Part shown: piece by piece, positions 28,886 to 38,882 of the stretch
Layout: each line of letters begins with the position of its first letter
How positions within the stretch are numbered: position 1 is the first letter of the stretch
Source of the DNA: Candidatus Methylacidiphilum fumarolicum
GTDB taxonomy: Bacteria; Verrucomicrobiota; Verrucomicrobiia; Methylacidiphilales; Methylacidiphilaceae
NCBI RefSeq assembly: GCF_949774925.1
Contig: NZ_OX458932.1
Coordinates: forward strand, 2,170,001 to 2,234,000
DNA: 64,000 bases
Direction: 5' to 3'
The notes under the pieces: generated by a model
The model's database searches: none
Told to the model about the DNA's origin: nothing
The model's input: only the letters and a program-made list of their open reading frames with translations
Translations under genes and position numbers: made by a program

Positions 28886-29398
28886 TTAGGCTTCTATTTG
28901 TTTCAAGTGACGTAAGGATGATTCCTTATCTATTTTTTGCTGAAGCTTGATCAAGGCATCTAGTAGAGCCTCTGGCCGAGGAGGACACCCAGAAACGTAC
29001 ACATCAACTGGGAGTAGCTGATCAATGCCTTGAAGAACCGAATAGCTTCTATACATTCCTCCACTGGAAGCACAGGCACCCATAGCAATCACCCACTTTG
29101 GATCGGGCATTTGCTCATAAATCCTTTTTACCGAATAAGCCATTTTATATGTCACCGTGCCTGCCACAATCATCACGTCACACTGCCTTGGAGAAAATCG
29201 CATCACTTCAGCTCCAAATCGAGAAATATCAAATCTAGCACAAGCCGAAGACATCAATTCAATAGCGCAACAGGCAAGTCCCATTGGCATTGGCCACAAA
29301 GAATTCTTCCTCATCCAATTGATCGCCGCATCAATCCTAGTTACTACTACATCCCCTTCGATAGGAGAATTAAAAGCTACAGAGGTCGTTTGTGCCAT
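28886..29398 (-). CDS. nuoB: NADH-quinone oxidoreductase subunit B
   Basis: 170 residues, the PSST-type subunit that carries the terminal cluster N2. The adjacent cysteine pair is in [11 protein letters not shown] near residue 42. The other ligands are in MGACASSGG and [14 protein letters not shown]. It is the first gene of the nuo block here. nuoA, usually just upstream, is not found: the next gene upstream is on the other strand. The 141-bp AT-rich gap upstream likely holds the operon promoter. Confidence 0.95.
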   Translation of the reverse strand: MAQTTSVAFNSPIEGDVVVTRIDAAINWMRKNSLWPMPMGLACCAIELMSSACARFDISRFGAEVMRFSPRQCDVMIVAGTVTYKMAYSVKRIYEQMPDPKWVIAMGACASSGGMYRSYSVLQGIDQLLPVDVYVSGCPPRPEALLDALIKLQQKIDKESSLRHLKQIEA

Positions 29399-29539
29399 AT
29401 GTAAGAAAACTAAATTAAAAAAAATTATTCAATCAAGAAAAAAGAAGAAAAACTTGTAAAAGACAATTTAGGGCGATTTTATTTTCCCAATGCATATATT
29501 TCTCTACTAGTTAAATATTATAATCATTTTTAATAATAT

Positions 29540-30034
29540 ATGCAGAAAAAATTTATTTTATTTATATGCACAGGAAATATCTATAGGAGTCGATTCGCTC
29601 AAGCTATTTTCAATTTTCATGCTTTCCAACACTCTCTCTGTTGGGAGGCTTTTTCAAGAGGAATTGCCGCCTCAAAAACCCCTGGGCTTCTCTCGCCTTT
29701 TGTTAAGGAAACCCTGATTCAAAAAAATATCCCTTTATCTTTTGCTGGGACTGATCCAGTACAGCTTCATATTCGAGATCTTCAAAATGCTACCCTTAGA
29801 ATTGCTTTGAGGGAAGAGGAGCATAAAGAGCCTCTTAAAAATCTATTTCCCGGATGGGAAAAAAACTGTCTTTTTTGGCATGTTGGCGATATCAATCTCA
29901 TCCCTCCAGAAAGAGCTTTAAAGATGATTGAAAGTGCCACTCTTGAAATAATCGATACCCTCCTACAGATAGAGAAAGAAAAAAATAAATCACCCCTGGT
30001 TTATGGTCTTGAAAATTTAATACATAAGTGTTGA
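29540..30034 (+). CDS. Low-molecular-weight protein-tyrosine phosphatase family protein
   Basis: 164 residues. The P-loop CTGNIYRSRFAQAIF (from residue 10) has the C-x5-R-S signature of low-molecular-weight phosphatases and ArsC-type arsenate reductases. A clear DP loop with the general-acid Asp is not visible near the C-terminus. The second half reads IRDLQNATLRIALREEEHK, the usual position of the receiver helix. It may be a phosphatase with a changed acid residue, or an inactive relative. It diverges from nuoB. Confidence 0.7.
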   Translation: MQKKFILFICTGNIYRSRFAQAIFNFHAFQHSLCWEAFSRGIAASKTPGLLSPFVKETLIQKNIPLSFAGTDPVQLHIRDLQNATLRIALREEEHKEPLKNLFPGWEKNCLFWHVGDINLIPPERALKMIESATLEIIDTLLQIEKEKNKSPLVYGLENLIHKC

Positions 30035-30158
30035 TTGCTTGAGCATTATCTTTACTCATGCTAAATATGAATTTCTCCAGTTTCTATCAAATGCAGTGGA
30101 CATTCCGTTCTGACAGCTCCAAAATGGAAACAAAACAGCATTCAACCCTTTCATACCA

Positions 30159-31283
30159 ATGACAAATATCATTTCCACACAGATCAATCCAAGCCTGACA
30201 AAATTAACCCCTTACGAACCAGGGAAACCGATTGAAGAACTTGCCAGAGAATATGGCTTCAGTCCCAATGAAATCATTAAACTGGCCTCAAACGAAAATC
30301 CCTTAGGTCCTTCCCCTTTCGCAGCGGAGGCAATCGCTAGAAATCTCCATAAAATCCATCTTTATCCAGATGGCAATGGATATGCTTTAAAAAAGGCTTT
30401 GGCCGCTTCTCTGGGCATCGATCCAGAGAACATCGTTTTAGGAAACGGATCGAACGAAATTATCGAATTGCTCTTTCATCTTTTTGCATCCTCATCAACA
30501 GAAGAAGTCATTTTTTCTAAATATGCCTTTGCCGTTTACAAGCTCATGGCGGAACTCTTCGGAGCAAGCTTTAAGGAAGTCGATGACCTTTCCTTTTCTC
30601 ATGATCTTCATGCGATGCTTCACTCTATAGGTCCAAAGACCAAGCTAATTTTTATTGCTAATCCAAACAATCCGACCGGCACTCGAATTCCCAATGAACA
30701 ACTTTACGATTTTTTGGACACTGTTCCTGAGCATGTTGTCGTTGCGATCGATGAAGCATATATCGATTTTGTTCCCGATCCTCCCCAAACTCTTTCTTTT
30801 ATCAAAAAAAGAGAAAATATCGTAATCCTCCGGACTTTTTCAAAGATGCATGGTCTTGCCGGTTTAAGAATTGGCTATGGCATAGCTCCAAAAAGCATCG
30901 CCAATTACTTGCAAAGAGCAAGACAGCCTTTTAATACCAATTTTCTGGCTCAGGTGGCTGCGACTGCAAGCCTTGAAGATAAACAACATATCCTCCAGAC
31001 TCTAAAAATAACAGAAGAAGGGAAGAAAAGACTGGAAGATGGGTTCAATCGATTAGGGTTGCGTTTTATTCCTTCGAGTGCAAACTTTATTCTCGTTCAT
31101 GTTGGAGATGGAGATTATGTTTTTAAATCTTTTTTAAAAAGAGGAATCATCATCAGGCCAATGAAAAGCTATGGATTGGCCGAATGGGTGAGAATAACTA
31201 TTGGAACTCCAGAACAACTATCAAAACTGTTGGAAGCATTCCCTTCCATTCTGCTTCCCCTCCGTACCCTTAACAAAAAGTGA
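30159..31283 (+). CDS. hisC: Histidinol-phosphate aminotransferase family enzyme
   Basis: 374 residues, a class I PLP aminotransferase. The N-terminus [18 protein letters not shown] and [14 protein letters not shown] are typical of HisC. The PLP lysine is in [17 protein letters not shown] near residue 230. [10 protein letters not shown] is the Asn-binding loop. It overlaps tyrA by 4 bp (GTGA), so its natural role may be to convert hydroxyphenylpyruvate or phenylpyruvate, which HisC-type enzymes often do. Whether it also serves histidine synthesis cannot be told from this window. Confidence 0.88.
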   Translation: MTNIISTQINPSLTKLTPYEPGKPIEELAREYGFSPNEIIKLASNENPLGPSPFAAEAIARNLHKIHLYPDGNGYALKKALAASLGIDPENIVLGNGSNEIIELLFHLFASSSTEEVIFSKYAFAVYKLMAELFGASFKEVDDLSFSHDLHAMLHSIGPKTKLIFIANPNNPTGTRIPNEQLYDFLDTVPEHVVVAIDEAYIDFVPDPPQTLSFIKKRENIVILRTFSKMHGLAGLRIGYGIAPKSIANYLQRARQPFNTNFLAQVAATASLEDKQHILQTLKITEEGKKRLEDGFNRLGLRFIPSSANFILVHVGDGDYVFKSFLKRGIIIRPMKSYGLAEWVRITIGTPEQLSKLLEAFPSILLPLRTLNKK

Positions 31284-32137
31284 ACAAAAAGACTTTTCCA
31301 ATAGATACAATTACTATTATTGGACCAGGGCTCATTGGAGGATCTATAGCGAAAGCAGTCAAAGAAAGAGGGCTATGCAAAAAACTAGCGATTGCAGCCA
31401 GAGAGGAAGAACTAGATATAGTCAAAAGATCTGGCCTTGAAGCTGATCTGTATCATCAACTTGCTTCTTCCATTGCAGGAGCCGATCTTGTGGTGATCTG
31501 TGTCCCCTTCGATGCTCTAAAAACTATTTTACTTCAGATTAAAGACCATATTGAACCTCAAACCGTTATCACCGATGTCATCAGTGTTAAAAAAGAAGTC
31601 ATGACTCTGTTTTCTGAACTCCTTGGAGAAAAAGTAGAATGGATCGGCAGCCATCCGATGACAGGCAGTGAAAGATCTGGTTTTGACGCTGCTAACAGCT
31701 TGCTCTTCGAAGGATCAACAACGATTCTTACGCCTGCCAATCATGTTTCTCCGCTGGCTATTGACTGCATAAAAACTTTTTGGGAGAAACTTGGCTCCAT
31801 ACCCATCGAACTGTCAGCAGAAGAACACGATGCACTGGTTTCCGAAATAAGCCATCTTCCCCATCTCCTAGCCGCCGTTCTTATTGAATCGGTAAGCAGC
31901 CAAAGTCTCCAGCTTGTCGGCCCAGGATTTAAAGATACAACCCGCATTGCTGCAGGCTGTCCAAGATTGTGGAAATCCATATTAATGGCCAATCGACATT
32001 ACGTTCAGAAGATTGGAGAAAAATTTATTCGACAATTTCAAAAAGCATTAAACATTCTGCAGCAAGGAGATGAAAAAGCTCTTTTTGAACTATTGAACAA
32101 GGCACAGGCTATTAGAAAAAGATTAGAGAAAAAATAA
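31280..32137 (+). CDS. tyrA: Prephenate dehydrogenase
   Basis: 285 residues. It oxidises prephenate (or arogenate) toward tyrosine. The Rossmann start is [20 protein letters not shown], and VICVPFDA and [15 protein letters not shown] match the TyrA catalytic region with its conserved His. No chorismate mutase or ACT domain is attached. The start codon is a GTG that overlaps the hisC stop as GTGA, which indicates coupled translation. Confidence 0.92.
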   Translation: MNKKTFPIDTITIIGPGLIGGSIAKAVKERGLCKKLAIAAREEELDIVKRSGLEADLYHQLASSIAGADLVVICVPFDALKTILLQIKDHIEPQTVITDVISVKKEVMTLFSELLGEKVEWIGSHPMTGSERSGFDAANSLLFEGSTTILTPANHVSPLAIDCIKTFWEKLGSIPIELSAEEHDALVSEISHLPHLLAAVLIESVSSQSLQLVGPGFKDTTRIAAGCPRLWKSILMANRHYVQKIGEKFIRQFQKALNILQQGDEKALFELLNKAQAIRKRLEKK

Positions 32138-32170
32138 ATCATTCTTATATATTTCATAAAAATTAGCGCT

Positions 32171-33421
32171 ATGCATCTGCCCTTTAGTCTATTTCTAGCC
32201 CTTCGCTATCTTCGTCCAAGAAGAAGTTTTGTCTCGGTTATAACTCTTTTGTCGGTTCTTGGAGTCAGCTTGGGGGTTGCTGTCCTGGTTATCGTCCTTT
32301 CTGTGATGGCTGGATTCAGCCTTGAACTTGAAAAGAAGATTATCGGATTTAATGCCCACCTAGTGGTATCCAATGGAGAAATTCTCTCTCGACCTCAAGC
32401 TATCATGGAACTTGTAGAGAAAGATCCGCTGGTTGTTGGGGCAGCACCATTTGTCAGTGGCCCAGTAATGGTTGAGTACGCCAGCCGTATCACTACTCCT
32501 ATTTTACGCGGAATAAACATTGATCTAGAAGAGAAAGTCATACCAATAAAAAAATTTCTTATTGCCGGAAGTTATGACTTGGAAGGAGAGTCGGTTATCG
32601 TTGGGGAAGAATGGGCCAAACATAGCGATGCTTACCTTGGAGATAAAGTCCTGATTTATGCCCCTCGACACTTCCAGGCTTTCAGAGACAATTACCAAAA
32701 AGGCAAACAAACTACTATCTTGCCTTCAGAATTTACCATTACCGGTATTTTCAGGACTGGTCTTTACGAATACGACGCCAGTTATTTTATAACCTCCTTA
32801 GCCAACGCCCAATATTTGTACAGTCTTGGCAATGGCGTGCACGGGGTTTCTATTCGTATTCAAAATCCTTTAGCTGCAAATAAAGTCAAAGAACGGCTAA
32901 ATCTTCGACTTCAACCCCCTGAAGAAGCATTGACATGGATAGATCAAAATAAACCTCTTTTTTCAGCGATAGCTATCGAGCGCATCGCCATGACTTTCAT
33001 TTTGTTTTTTATAATCATCGTGGCCGCTTTTGGATTGTGCAGTACACTTATTACAATTACCGTCCAAAAAAGCAAAGAAATCGGTCTACTGAAGGCCCTA
33101 GGTGCTAGAGATGATCAAATCCTTTCTATTTTCGTTCTGCATGGATTTATTGTTGGTGTTTTCGGTACTCTACTAGGACTTGTCTTAGCCAGCTTCTCCC
33201 TATATTATAGAAACAGCTTTAGAGATTTTATAGGAAAGCATTTAGGCATCGACCTTTTTTCGGCCGATGTGTATCATTTTTCAACAATACCAATGGTAAT
33301 AGATCCTCTACTGGTTGCCGGCATAAGTTTTGGGGCTATTGTCATTTGCATATTGGCGGCTTGGATCCCTGCAATGAATGCAGCGAAGTTAACTCCAGCA
33401 AAAGCGCTGCGGTATGAATAA
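32171..33421 (+). CDS. Lipoprotein-releasing ABC transporter permease (LolC/LolE family)
   Basis: 416 residues. It forms the inner-membrane part of the Lol system, which extracts outer-membrane lipoproteins. One N-terminal helix (about 20-45, following RYLRPRRSFVSVITLLSVLG) precedes a large periplasmic domain. Three C-terminal helices follow, with the FtsX-like motif QKSKEIGLLKALGARDDQI between the first two. A single LolC/E-type gene here suggests a homodimeric LolF-like permease, which is an inference. It overlaps the ATPase gene by 8 bp. Confidence 0.9.
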   Translation: MHLPFSLFLALRYLRPRRSFVSVITLLSVLGVSLGVAVLVIVLSVMAGFSLELEKKIIGFNAHLVVSNGEILSRPQAIMELVEKDPLVVGAAPFVSGPVMVEYASRITTPILRGINIDLEEKVIPIKKFLIAGSYDLEGESVIVGEEWAKHSDAYLGDKVLIYAPRHFQAFRDNYQKGKQTTILPSEFTITGIFRTGLYEYDASYFITSLANAQYLYSLGNGVHGVSIRIQNPLAANKVKERLNLRLQPPEEALTWIDQNKPLFSAIAIERIAMTFILFFIIIVAAFGLCSTLITITVQKSKEIGLLKALGARDDQILSIFVLHGFIVGVFGTLLGLVLASFSLYYRNSFRDFIGKHLGIDLFSADVYHFSTIPMVIDPLLVAGISFGAIVICILAAWIPAMNAAKLTPAKALRYE

Positions 33422-34109
33422 TTATGTTCTTGAAGCTCGTTCCATCAGCAAATCCTATATACTTGGCTCAGCCTGTATTGAAGTGTTGTCTAAACTCCAT
33501 GTTCGATTCGAAGAGGGTCTTTTTTTTACCATCCAGGGAGCCTCAGGATCAGGCAAAACGACTCTTCTGCAACTCCTTGGAGGATTAGAAAAACCAGATA
33601 AAGGCTATATCCTTTACCGAGGAGAGAATATATTGCAACTTTCTGCCAAAGGATTAGCCAAATGGCGGGCAGAAACAATAGGATTTGTTTTTCAATCTTA
33701 TCATCTCCTGCCAGAGCTTTCGGCTCTTGAAAATATAGAACTGCCCGCATTAATCATTGGAAAAGGAAACCAAAAAAAAGCTATGGAACTATTAGAAGCC
33801 GTTGGACTCGAGAAAAGAGCCAACCATCGACCCAATGAGCTCTCGGGAGGCGAACAACAAAGAGTAGCTATTGCCAGAGCTTTAAGGAACGATCCTCCCG
33901 TGATTCTTGCCGACGAACCAACAGGAAACCTGGATGGAGAAACTGGTAAACAGATCATAAATCTGCTCTTATCCATTCAAAAAGAAAAAAACAAAACACT
34001 CATTCTTGTAACCCATGAAAGAGAGATTGCATCTTTAGGAGATAAACAACTCTTGCTTAGTCATGGAAAAATAACTGAAATAGAAAGCAAGTTTTCAACT
34101 GAAATCTGA
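33414..34109 (+). CDS. lolD: Lipoprotein-releasing ABC transporter ATPase
   Basis: 231 residues, an ABC ATPase of the LolD/MacB group. Walker A is [20 protein letters not shown] near residue 42, the signature is [15 protein letters not shown], and Walker B is [15 protein letters not shown]. The Q-loop region reads [17 protein letters not shown], typical for LolD. It starts inside the last codons of the permease gene. Confidence 0.93.
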   Translation: MNNYVLEARSISKSYILGSACIEVLSKLHVRFEEGLFFTIQGASGSGKTTLLQLLGGLEKPDKGYILYRGENILQLSAKGLAKWRAETIGFVFQSYHLLPELSALENIELPALIIGKGNQKKAMELLEAVGLEKRANHRPNELSGGEQQRVAIARALRNDPPVILADEPTGNLDGETGKQIINLLLSIQKEKNKTLILVTHEREIASLGDKQLLLSHGKITEIESKFSTEI

Positions 34110-34167
34110 GGTATTCCCTTTATTGTCTACCTTATGATGGATCAAATAAAATGAAGGAAACGGTATT

Positions 34168-35052
34168 ATGAAAATCTACATCAATGGTCTTTTTTATCCA
34201 AAAGAAGAGGCTAAAATTTCGGTATTCGATCATGGACTGCTCTACGGAGATGGGGTCTTTGAAGGAATAAGAGCTTATAACCGACGTGTATTTCGGTTAG
34301 AAAGGCATATTGAAAGACTCTTTGATTCTGCCAAAGCCATAAATCTATCCATTCCTTTATCTCCTGAAGAGTTTTCCGAAGCTATTCTAGAAACCTGTAG
34401 ACAAAACGAGATCGAGAATGGTTACATTCGAGCTGTCGTTACCAGAGGTATAGGCGATTTAGGACTCAATCCACTACACTGTCAAAAACCTACCATCTTC
34501 ATTATTGCTGATAAAATTTTGCTTTATAATCCAAAAATCTATCAAGAAGGACTTACCGTTCGGACTGTCTCCACACGCATATCCTCACATGGCTCAATCA
34601 GTCCAGCCATCAAATCCTTAAACTACCTAAATAAGATATTAGCAAAAATTGAAGCCAATCTTTCAGGAGCAGATGAAGGGCTTTTGCTCAACCAACTCGA
34701 TCATATTGCCGAATGTACCTCTGAGAACATTTTTTTAGTTAAGAATGGCATCGTGATGACACCCCCAGTATCCGCAGGCCTCTTACCAGGCATTACAAGA
34801 GAAACCATTCTTTCCTTGGCAAAAGAGATGGAATTGAAAACAGAAGAAAAGAATCTGGTCCTATACGACATTTGGACAGCAGAAGAGGTTTTTATTACTG
34901 GAACCGGTGCCGAAATTGCTCCTGTCGTCGAGGTGGATGGAAGACCCATAGGAAAAAGAAAGCCTGGCGAGATCACCCTTTTACTCATGAAAAAATTTAG
35001 AGAGCTAACACAACATTCAGGGGTCAATATTTATGCCAAGGGAGACGCATAA
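34168..35052 (+). CDS. ilvE: Branched-chain amino acid aminotransferase
   Basis: 294 residues, a class IV PLP aminotransferase. FDHGLLYGDGVFEGIRAYN near residue 25 is the family start. The PLP lysine is in SPAIKSLNYLNKILAK near residue 150. GADEGLLLNQLDHIAECTSEN and FITGTGAEIAPVVEVDGRPI match IlvE. It could also act as a D-amino acid or 4-amino-4-deoxychorismate lyase-like enzyme, but the pattern fits IlvE best. It is followed by a 614-bp stretch with no gene. Confidence 0.88.
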   Translation: MKIYINGLFYPKEEAKISVFDHGLLYGDGVFEGIRAYNRRVFRLERHIERLFDSAKAINLSIPLSPEEFSEAILETCRQNEIENGYIRAVVTRGIGDLGLNPLHCQKPTIFIIADKILLYNPKIYQEGLTVRTVSTRISSHGSISPAIKSLNYLNKILAKIEANLSGADEGLLLNQLDHIAECTSENIFLVKNGIVMTPPVSAGLLPGITRETILSLAKEMELKTEEKNLVLYDIWTAEEVFITGTGAEIAPVVEVDGRPIGKRKPGEITLLLMKKFRELTQHSGVNIYAKGDA

Positions 35053-35666
35053 TTGATCAAGCAGCTAAGCATACTTAGATTCTTATGCTGATCCTATTCT
35101 ATTACACTGGGAAGTTTTAGGCAGTAGAATGCTGCTGCCCCACCCTTGAAAAACTGACAGTTCCTGTCTGCAGCCGATCTGCCTACATACTCTCAGCACA
35201 CCAACAAGATCCTTGCGTTTTCCAAAACAGTGAGCAAGGCATCGGCAGTACCTTCCTTTATGCTTTTATCGGAGGATACAGGCAGGACGCCAAGAGAATG
35301 ACCGCCACCGGCACTCTGTGCAACAGTTAGCATAGGCTATGCGGTAAATCGCCTCGCCTATAGAGGGTGGATATTCTTCAGCTCTCCTGCTTTTCTATTC
35401 AATCAATTGCTCAGCAAGAAACTAACTCCCTATTGTTTAGTTAATTAAGTTAAACATAGGCATGGTTTATAGGCTACATAGCTTCTAGAATAGGCTAGGT
35501 ATAAGGTAAATGCCAAACCAGGCTGCAAGAGGAAGGTTTGGCTTCCTTACACAAACGATCAACCGCATCTTTTTTTTGTCAGGCAAAAGATTTCTGATAT
35601 GATATAAGTAGTTAAAAACTAATTTTGTATTTTTTTTAAATCAAGATATTAATAGTATCTAATCTT
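35053..35666. other. Gene-free stretch between ilvE and the mcsA-like gene
   Basis: No believable coding frame on either strand: every frame has close stops. The GC content of the first half is a little above the neighbours, which may reflect very old decayed element sequence. An 8-bp inverted repeat GCCAAACC (35512-35519) and GGTTTGGC (35535-35542) with a 15-nt loop lies near the end. The last 60 bp are AT-rich and probably hold the promoter of the next gene. Confidence 0.5.
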
Positions 35667-36152
35667 ATGAAATGCGCTTTTTGTAATGAAATGGCTACAG
35701 TTCATCTCACTCAAATTGTGGGAGAGAAAATGCAGAAAATAGATCTGTGTGAGAAATGCGCTAAAGAGAAAGGAATCTCAGACTCGATGGCCTTTTCTCT
35801 AACCGATATGCTTCTTGGAGATGAAACGACTAAAAATCATATTCATGAAGGGGAACTGAGTTGTCCCCAGTGTGGATTTACTGAAACCGATTTCAAGAAA
35901 ACAGGAAGACTCGGTTGTCCTGCCTGCTATGAAACTTTTTCCGAGATTATCGAAACCATTCTTAAAGACATGCATAAGGGCGTGGTGCATAAAGGAAAGA
36001 CTCCAAAAAAGTTTGCAAAAGCCCAGTTTTACCAAACCAAAATCAAGCGCCTTCAAGAAGATTTAAAGAAAGCTGTAGCTCAAGAAAAATACGAGGAAGC
36101 AGCTACAATTAGGGATGAAATAGCACAGCTAGAAAATCTTATAAAATCCTAA
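35667..36152 (+). CDS. UvrB/UvrC-motif protein, McsA-like
   Basis: 161 residues. Four CxxC pairs (CAFC at 3, CEKC, CPQC, CPAC) form two zinc-binding parts in the first half. A UVR coiled coil (LQEDLKKAVAQEKYEEAATI) closes the protein. This is the McsA layout, where in Gram-positives McsA activates the arginine kinase McsB and the ClpC protease. Neither mcsB nor clpC is adjacent here, so its partner is unknown. Confidence 0.87.
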   Translation: MKCAFCNEMATVHLTQIVGEKMQKIDLCEKCAKEKGISDSMAFSLTDMLLGDETTKNHIHEGELSCPQCGFTETDFKKTGRLGCPACYETFSEIIETILKDMHKGVVHKGKTPKKFAKAQFYQTKIKRLQEDLKKAVAQEKYEEAATIRDEIAQLENLIKS

Positions 36153-36199
36153 ATTTTGCTGGGATAAATTTCTTTCCTCTTCCTCAAAAGCACTACTGT

Positions 36200-36835
36200 T
36201 TTATGGTAGTCGCTCATGCAAGAACCAAACCGCCAAGAGAAAGCTTGGGAGAGGGCGAGCAATGCTCCGATTCCCAAAGGCACAAGGTTGCCGGTGTCGG
36301 AGAATACGAAAAAGGCAAGAGCCAAGCTGCCCAGGCTCCACGCCCGCATCGCCAATATCCTGCAGAAGCCTTACAAAAGCTCACGCCTAACCTCACCCGA
36401 CGGTTTCATCCCATTGTCATCGAAGATTTGAATGGGCATGAGAAGCTGAAAAGCCATCCCCTGATCAGGTCCATTGCCGATAGGAGTTTTTTCGATTCTG
36501 GTAGCAACTGGAATACAAGGCGGAATGGTGGGTTGGTGGGAGTAGCCGATTGCTGATTCCCGTCCTGTAATACCTGTTCTTCTTGCGGAGCGGTTCGGGG
36601 AAAAATGTCGCTGGCTGTTCGCCAGTGGATCTGTTAGGATTGTGGAAGCCTCCAGGAGCGGGACGTGTATGTGGCCAGAAATTCCATGGCGTATGGCTTA
36701 GCAGGACTAAGTGGGTCTACGGCGAGTTCTGCTGGATCTGAAGCCTGGGGAGAGGAAGGCGCTGGCCGTCGTCGCAAGCCAGGAGTGAAACCAGCCTCGA
36801 TCATGCAGGAAGTCAGCTTTGTTTCGGCTGACGAG
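36200..36835 (+). pseudogene. tnpB: Broken tnpB of a second IS605-type element
   Basis: TnpB pieces follow one another on the plus strand in shifting frames. AKLPRLHARIANILQKPYK is the usual KLARLHARIANIR stretch. LTPNLTRRFHPIVIEDLNG carries the RuvC-II glutamate. SHPLIRSIADRSFFD follows. The end GEEGAGRRRKPGVKPASI then matches the typical C-terminal tail of this TnpB group. The zinc ribbon region between them is scrambled. The subgroup differs from the copy at 11519-12400, which has the LDFRG-type motif. It lies between mcsA-like and gnd, with GC content above both. Confidence 0.8.
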
Positions 36836-36984
36836 TAGAAATGAGCAAGTCTGACGGAACGGTACAAAACAGTAGCCAAAAATAAGTTATCGTTTTGTCT
36901 TCTTCCGAAACAATAAGAGCGGATATTTTTTAAAGTTTATAAGAAAGAACCAAATATTTCATCACTTTTAAAACCGAGGTTATT

Positions 36985-38400
36985 ATGGGAAAAAGCTTTA
37001 TTGGAATCATTGGTCTTGGGGTTATGGGAAGAAATCTCGCCCTCAATATTCTTGATCATGGCTTTACTGTTTCTGGCTTGGACAAGGATCTCTCTAAAGT
37101 CGTCGCCCTCAAGGAAGAATCCAAGGAGATGGCTTCTTCTTTTGACTCAGTTGAGAATTTTATTCATTCACTAGAAAAACCAAAAAAAATCTTATTTTTT
37201 GTTCCTGCAGGTCATGTTGTGGATCAGGTCATTGAAGAGCTGCTCCCTTTTTTAGAAAGTGGCGATATCCTTATTGATGGAGGCAATTCCTTTTTCCGTG
37301 ATACGGAAAGACGACAAAAGGAGTTAAAAAACAGAAACATCTTTTTCATTGGCATGGGAACATCTGGGGGAGAAAGCGGTGCTCGTCATGGACCTAGCCT
37401 TATGATTGGGGGAGATAAGGAGGCCTATGAACATTTGAGGTCGTTGCTAGAGGCCATCTCGGCGAAAGTTGAAGGAGAGCCTTGTGTGGACTATATGGGT
37501 AGAGGTGCGGCGGGTCATTATGTAAAGATGGTTCATAACGGAATCGAATATGGAATCATGGAATTAATTGGAGAATGTTACGACTTTGCGCATAGGGTTC
37601 TTAAGTTGGATGAAAAGAAAATTTCAGATCTTTTTGAACAGTGGTCTAAGGAAGAACTAGCTAGTTATTTGATGGAAATAACAGTCCATATTTTACGTAA
37701 AAGAGACGATAAGTCCAACGACCTTTTGTTAAATAAAGTCCTCGATGTTGCTAGGCAACTTGGAACAGGCGCTTGGACCTCTGAAGAAGCTTTTTCGCTC
37801 CAAGTCCCTGCCCCAATCATTGATGCAGCGGTTACCATGCGAAACCTTTCTTCTCGAGTGGAAGAGCGAAAAGCATATGCACAGCATTTTAAATCAGGCC
37901 TAGTAAGTGACATTTCAGAAGAAACTTTTTCTTCTCCTTTTTATGAAGAGCTCAAGAAAGCCCTTTTTTTAAGCATCATTTGTACGTATGCCCAAGGTTT
38001 TTCCTTATTGAGTGAAGCTTCCAAAAGATACGATTATTCCATTGACCTAGAGAAAGTGGCTAAAGTTTGGAGAGGAGGATGCATTATCCGTTCGCAGTTT
38101 TTAGAAAAAATTCGCGGGGCTTTCCAAGCCAATCCTCAATTATCTAATCTATTATTAGATCCTAATATTTTTAGGGAAATAGAAGAAAAAAATCTCCTTG
38201 GATCTCTGCGAAACTTCTGTTTATACGCAATTAAAGTCGGCCTACCGGCATACGCTTTTCTTTCCGCACTAAGCTACATTGATGCTTTCAGAAGTGAGAA
38301 ATTACCAGCAAACTTAATACAACTGCAACGAGACTATTTTGGTTCCCATACCTACGAGAGAATTGATCTGGAAGGAACGTTTCACACCATTTGGGAATAA
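36985..38400 (+). CDS. gnd: 6-phosphogluconate dehydrogenase (decarboxylating)
   Basis: 471 residues. It oxidises 6-phosphogluconate to ribulose 5-phosphate in the pentose phosphate pathway. The NADP site is GLGVMGRNLALNILDHG, and IDGGNSFFRDTERR and GTSGGESGARHGPSLMIGG form the substrate site. The catalytic lysine is in YVKMVHNGIEYGIMEL near residue 185. Full dimeric length. rpiB follows after 38 bp, so two steps of the same pathway are neighbours. Confidence 0.95.
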   Translation: MGKSFIGIIGLGVMGRNLALNILDHGFTVSGLDKDLSKVVALKEESKEMASSFDSVENFIHSLEKPKKILFFVPAGHVVDQVIEELLPFLESGDILIDGGNSFFRDTERRQKELKNRNIFFIGMGTSGGESGARHGPSLMIGGDKEAYEHLRSLLEAISAKVEGEPCVDYMGRGAAGHYVKMVHNGIEYGIMELIGECYDFAHRVLKLDEKKISDLFEQWSKEELASYLMEITVHILRKRDDKSNDLLLNKVLDVARQLGTGAWTSEEAFSLQVPAPIIDAAVTMRNLSSRVEERKAYAQHFKSGLVSDISEETFSSPFYEELKKALFLSIICTYAQGFSLLSEASKRYDYSIDLEKVAKVWRGGCIIRSQFLEKIRGAFQANPQLSNLLLDPNIFREIEEKNLLGSLRNFCLYAIKVGLPAYAFLSALSYIDAFRSEKLPANLIQLQRDYFGSHTYERIDLEGTFHTIWE

Positions 38401-38438
38401 CTTGACTTCCAGTATAAAATTTTCTCAAGATAGCCTAT

Positions 38439-38882
38439 ATGAAAATCGCTTTAGGGTCTGATCATGCAGGATTTCATTATAAAGAGAAGGTAAAAAAATT
38501 CTTAGAAGAGTCTTGCCTAGAAGTCATTGATTGCGGAACATTTGCTGCGGATCCTCCGGTAGATTATCCTGATTATATAAGACCAGCTGCCTTATTGGTT
38601 GCTCAAGGAAAAGCTGATAGAGCCATCGTTTTCGGAGGTTCGGGCAATGGAGAAGCTATGGTGGCCAACAAAGTCAAAGGGATACGTTGTGCCTACTGTT
38701 TTAATGAGGAATCGGCACGTCTGGGCAGGCTCCATAATGATGCTAATGCTATCTCTATGGGAGAAAGATTAATTTCTGAAGAAATGGCCTTGAAGATAGT
38801 TAAAATTTTTCTTGAAACCCCTTTCGAAGGCGGTCGGCATATTCCACGAATCAAAAAAATGATGGAGTATGAAAATATGTAG
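38439..38882 (+). CDS. rpiB: Ribose-5-phosphate isomerase B
   Basis: 147 residues. It interconverts ribulose 5-phosphate and ribose 5-phosphate. The N-terminus is IALGSDHAGFHYKEKVKKFL. The active-site loop reads FGGSGNGEAMVANKVKG. In the E. coli type this loop begins with a catalytic Cys. Here it is the GGSGNGE form known from Mycobacterium, where Glu is thought to act as the base. The gene directly follows gnd. Confidence 0.92.
   Translation: MKIALGSDHAGFHYKEKVKKFLEESCLEVIDCGTFAADPPVDYPDYIRPAALLVAQGKADRAIVFGGSGNGEAMVANKVKGIRCAYCFNEESARLGRLHNDANAISMGERLISEEMALKIVKIFLETPFEGGRHIPRIKKMMEYENM

Noticed and set aside
29399-29539. nuoA upstream of nuoB
   Set aside because: The gap is only 141 bp, has no suitable reading frame, and the next gene runs in the opposite direction.
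35053-35500. A decayed transposase between ilvE and the mcsA-like gene
   Set aside because: No conserved motif in any frame; slightly higher GC is not enough.
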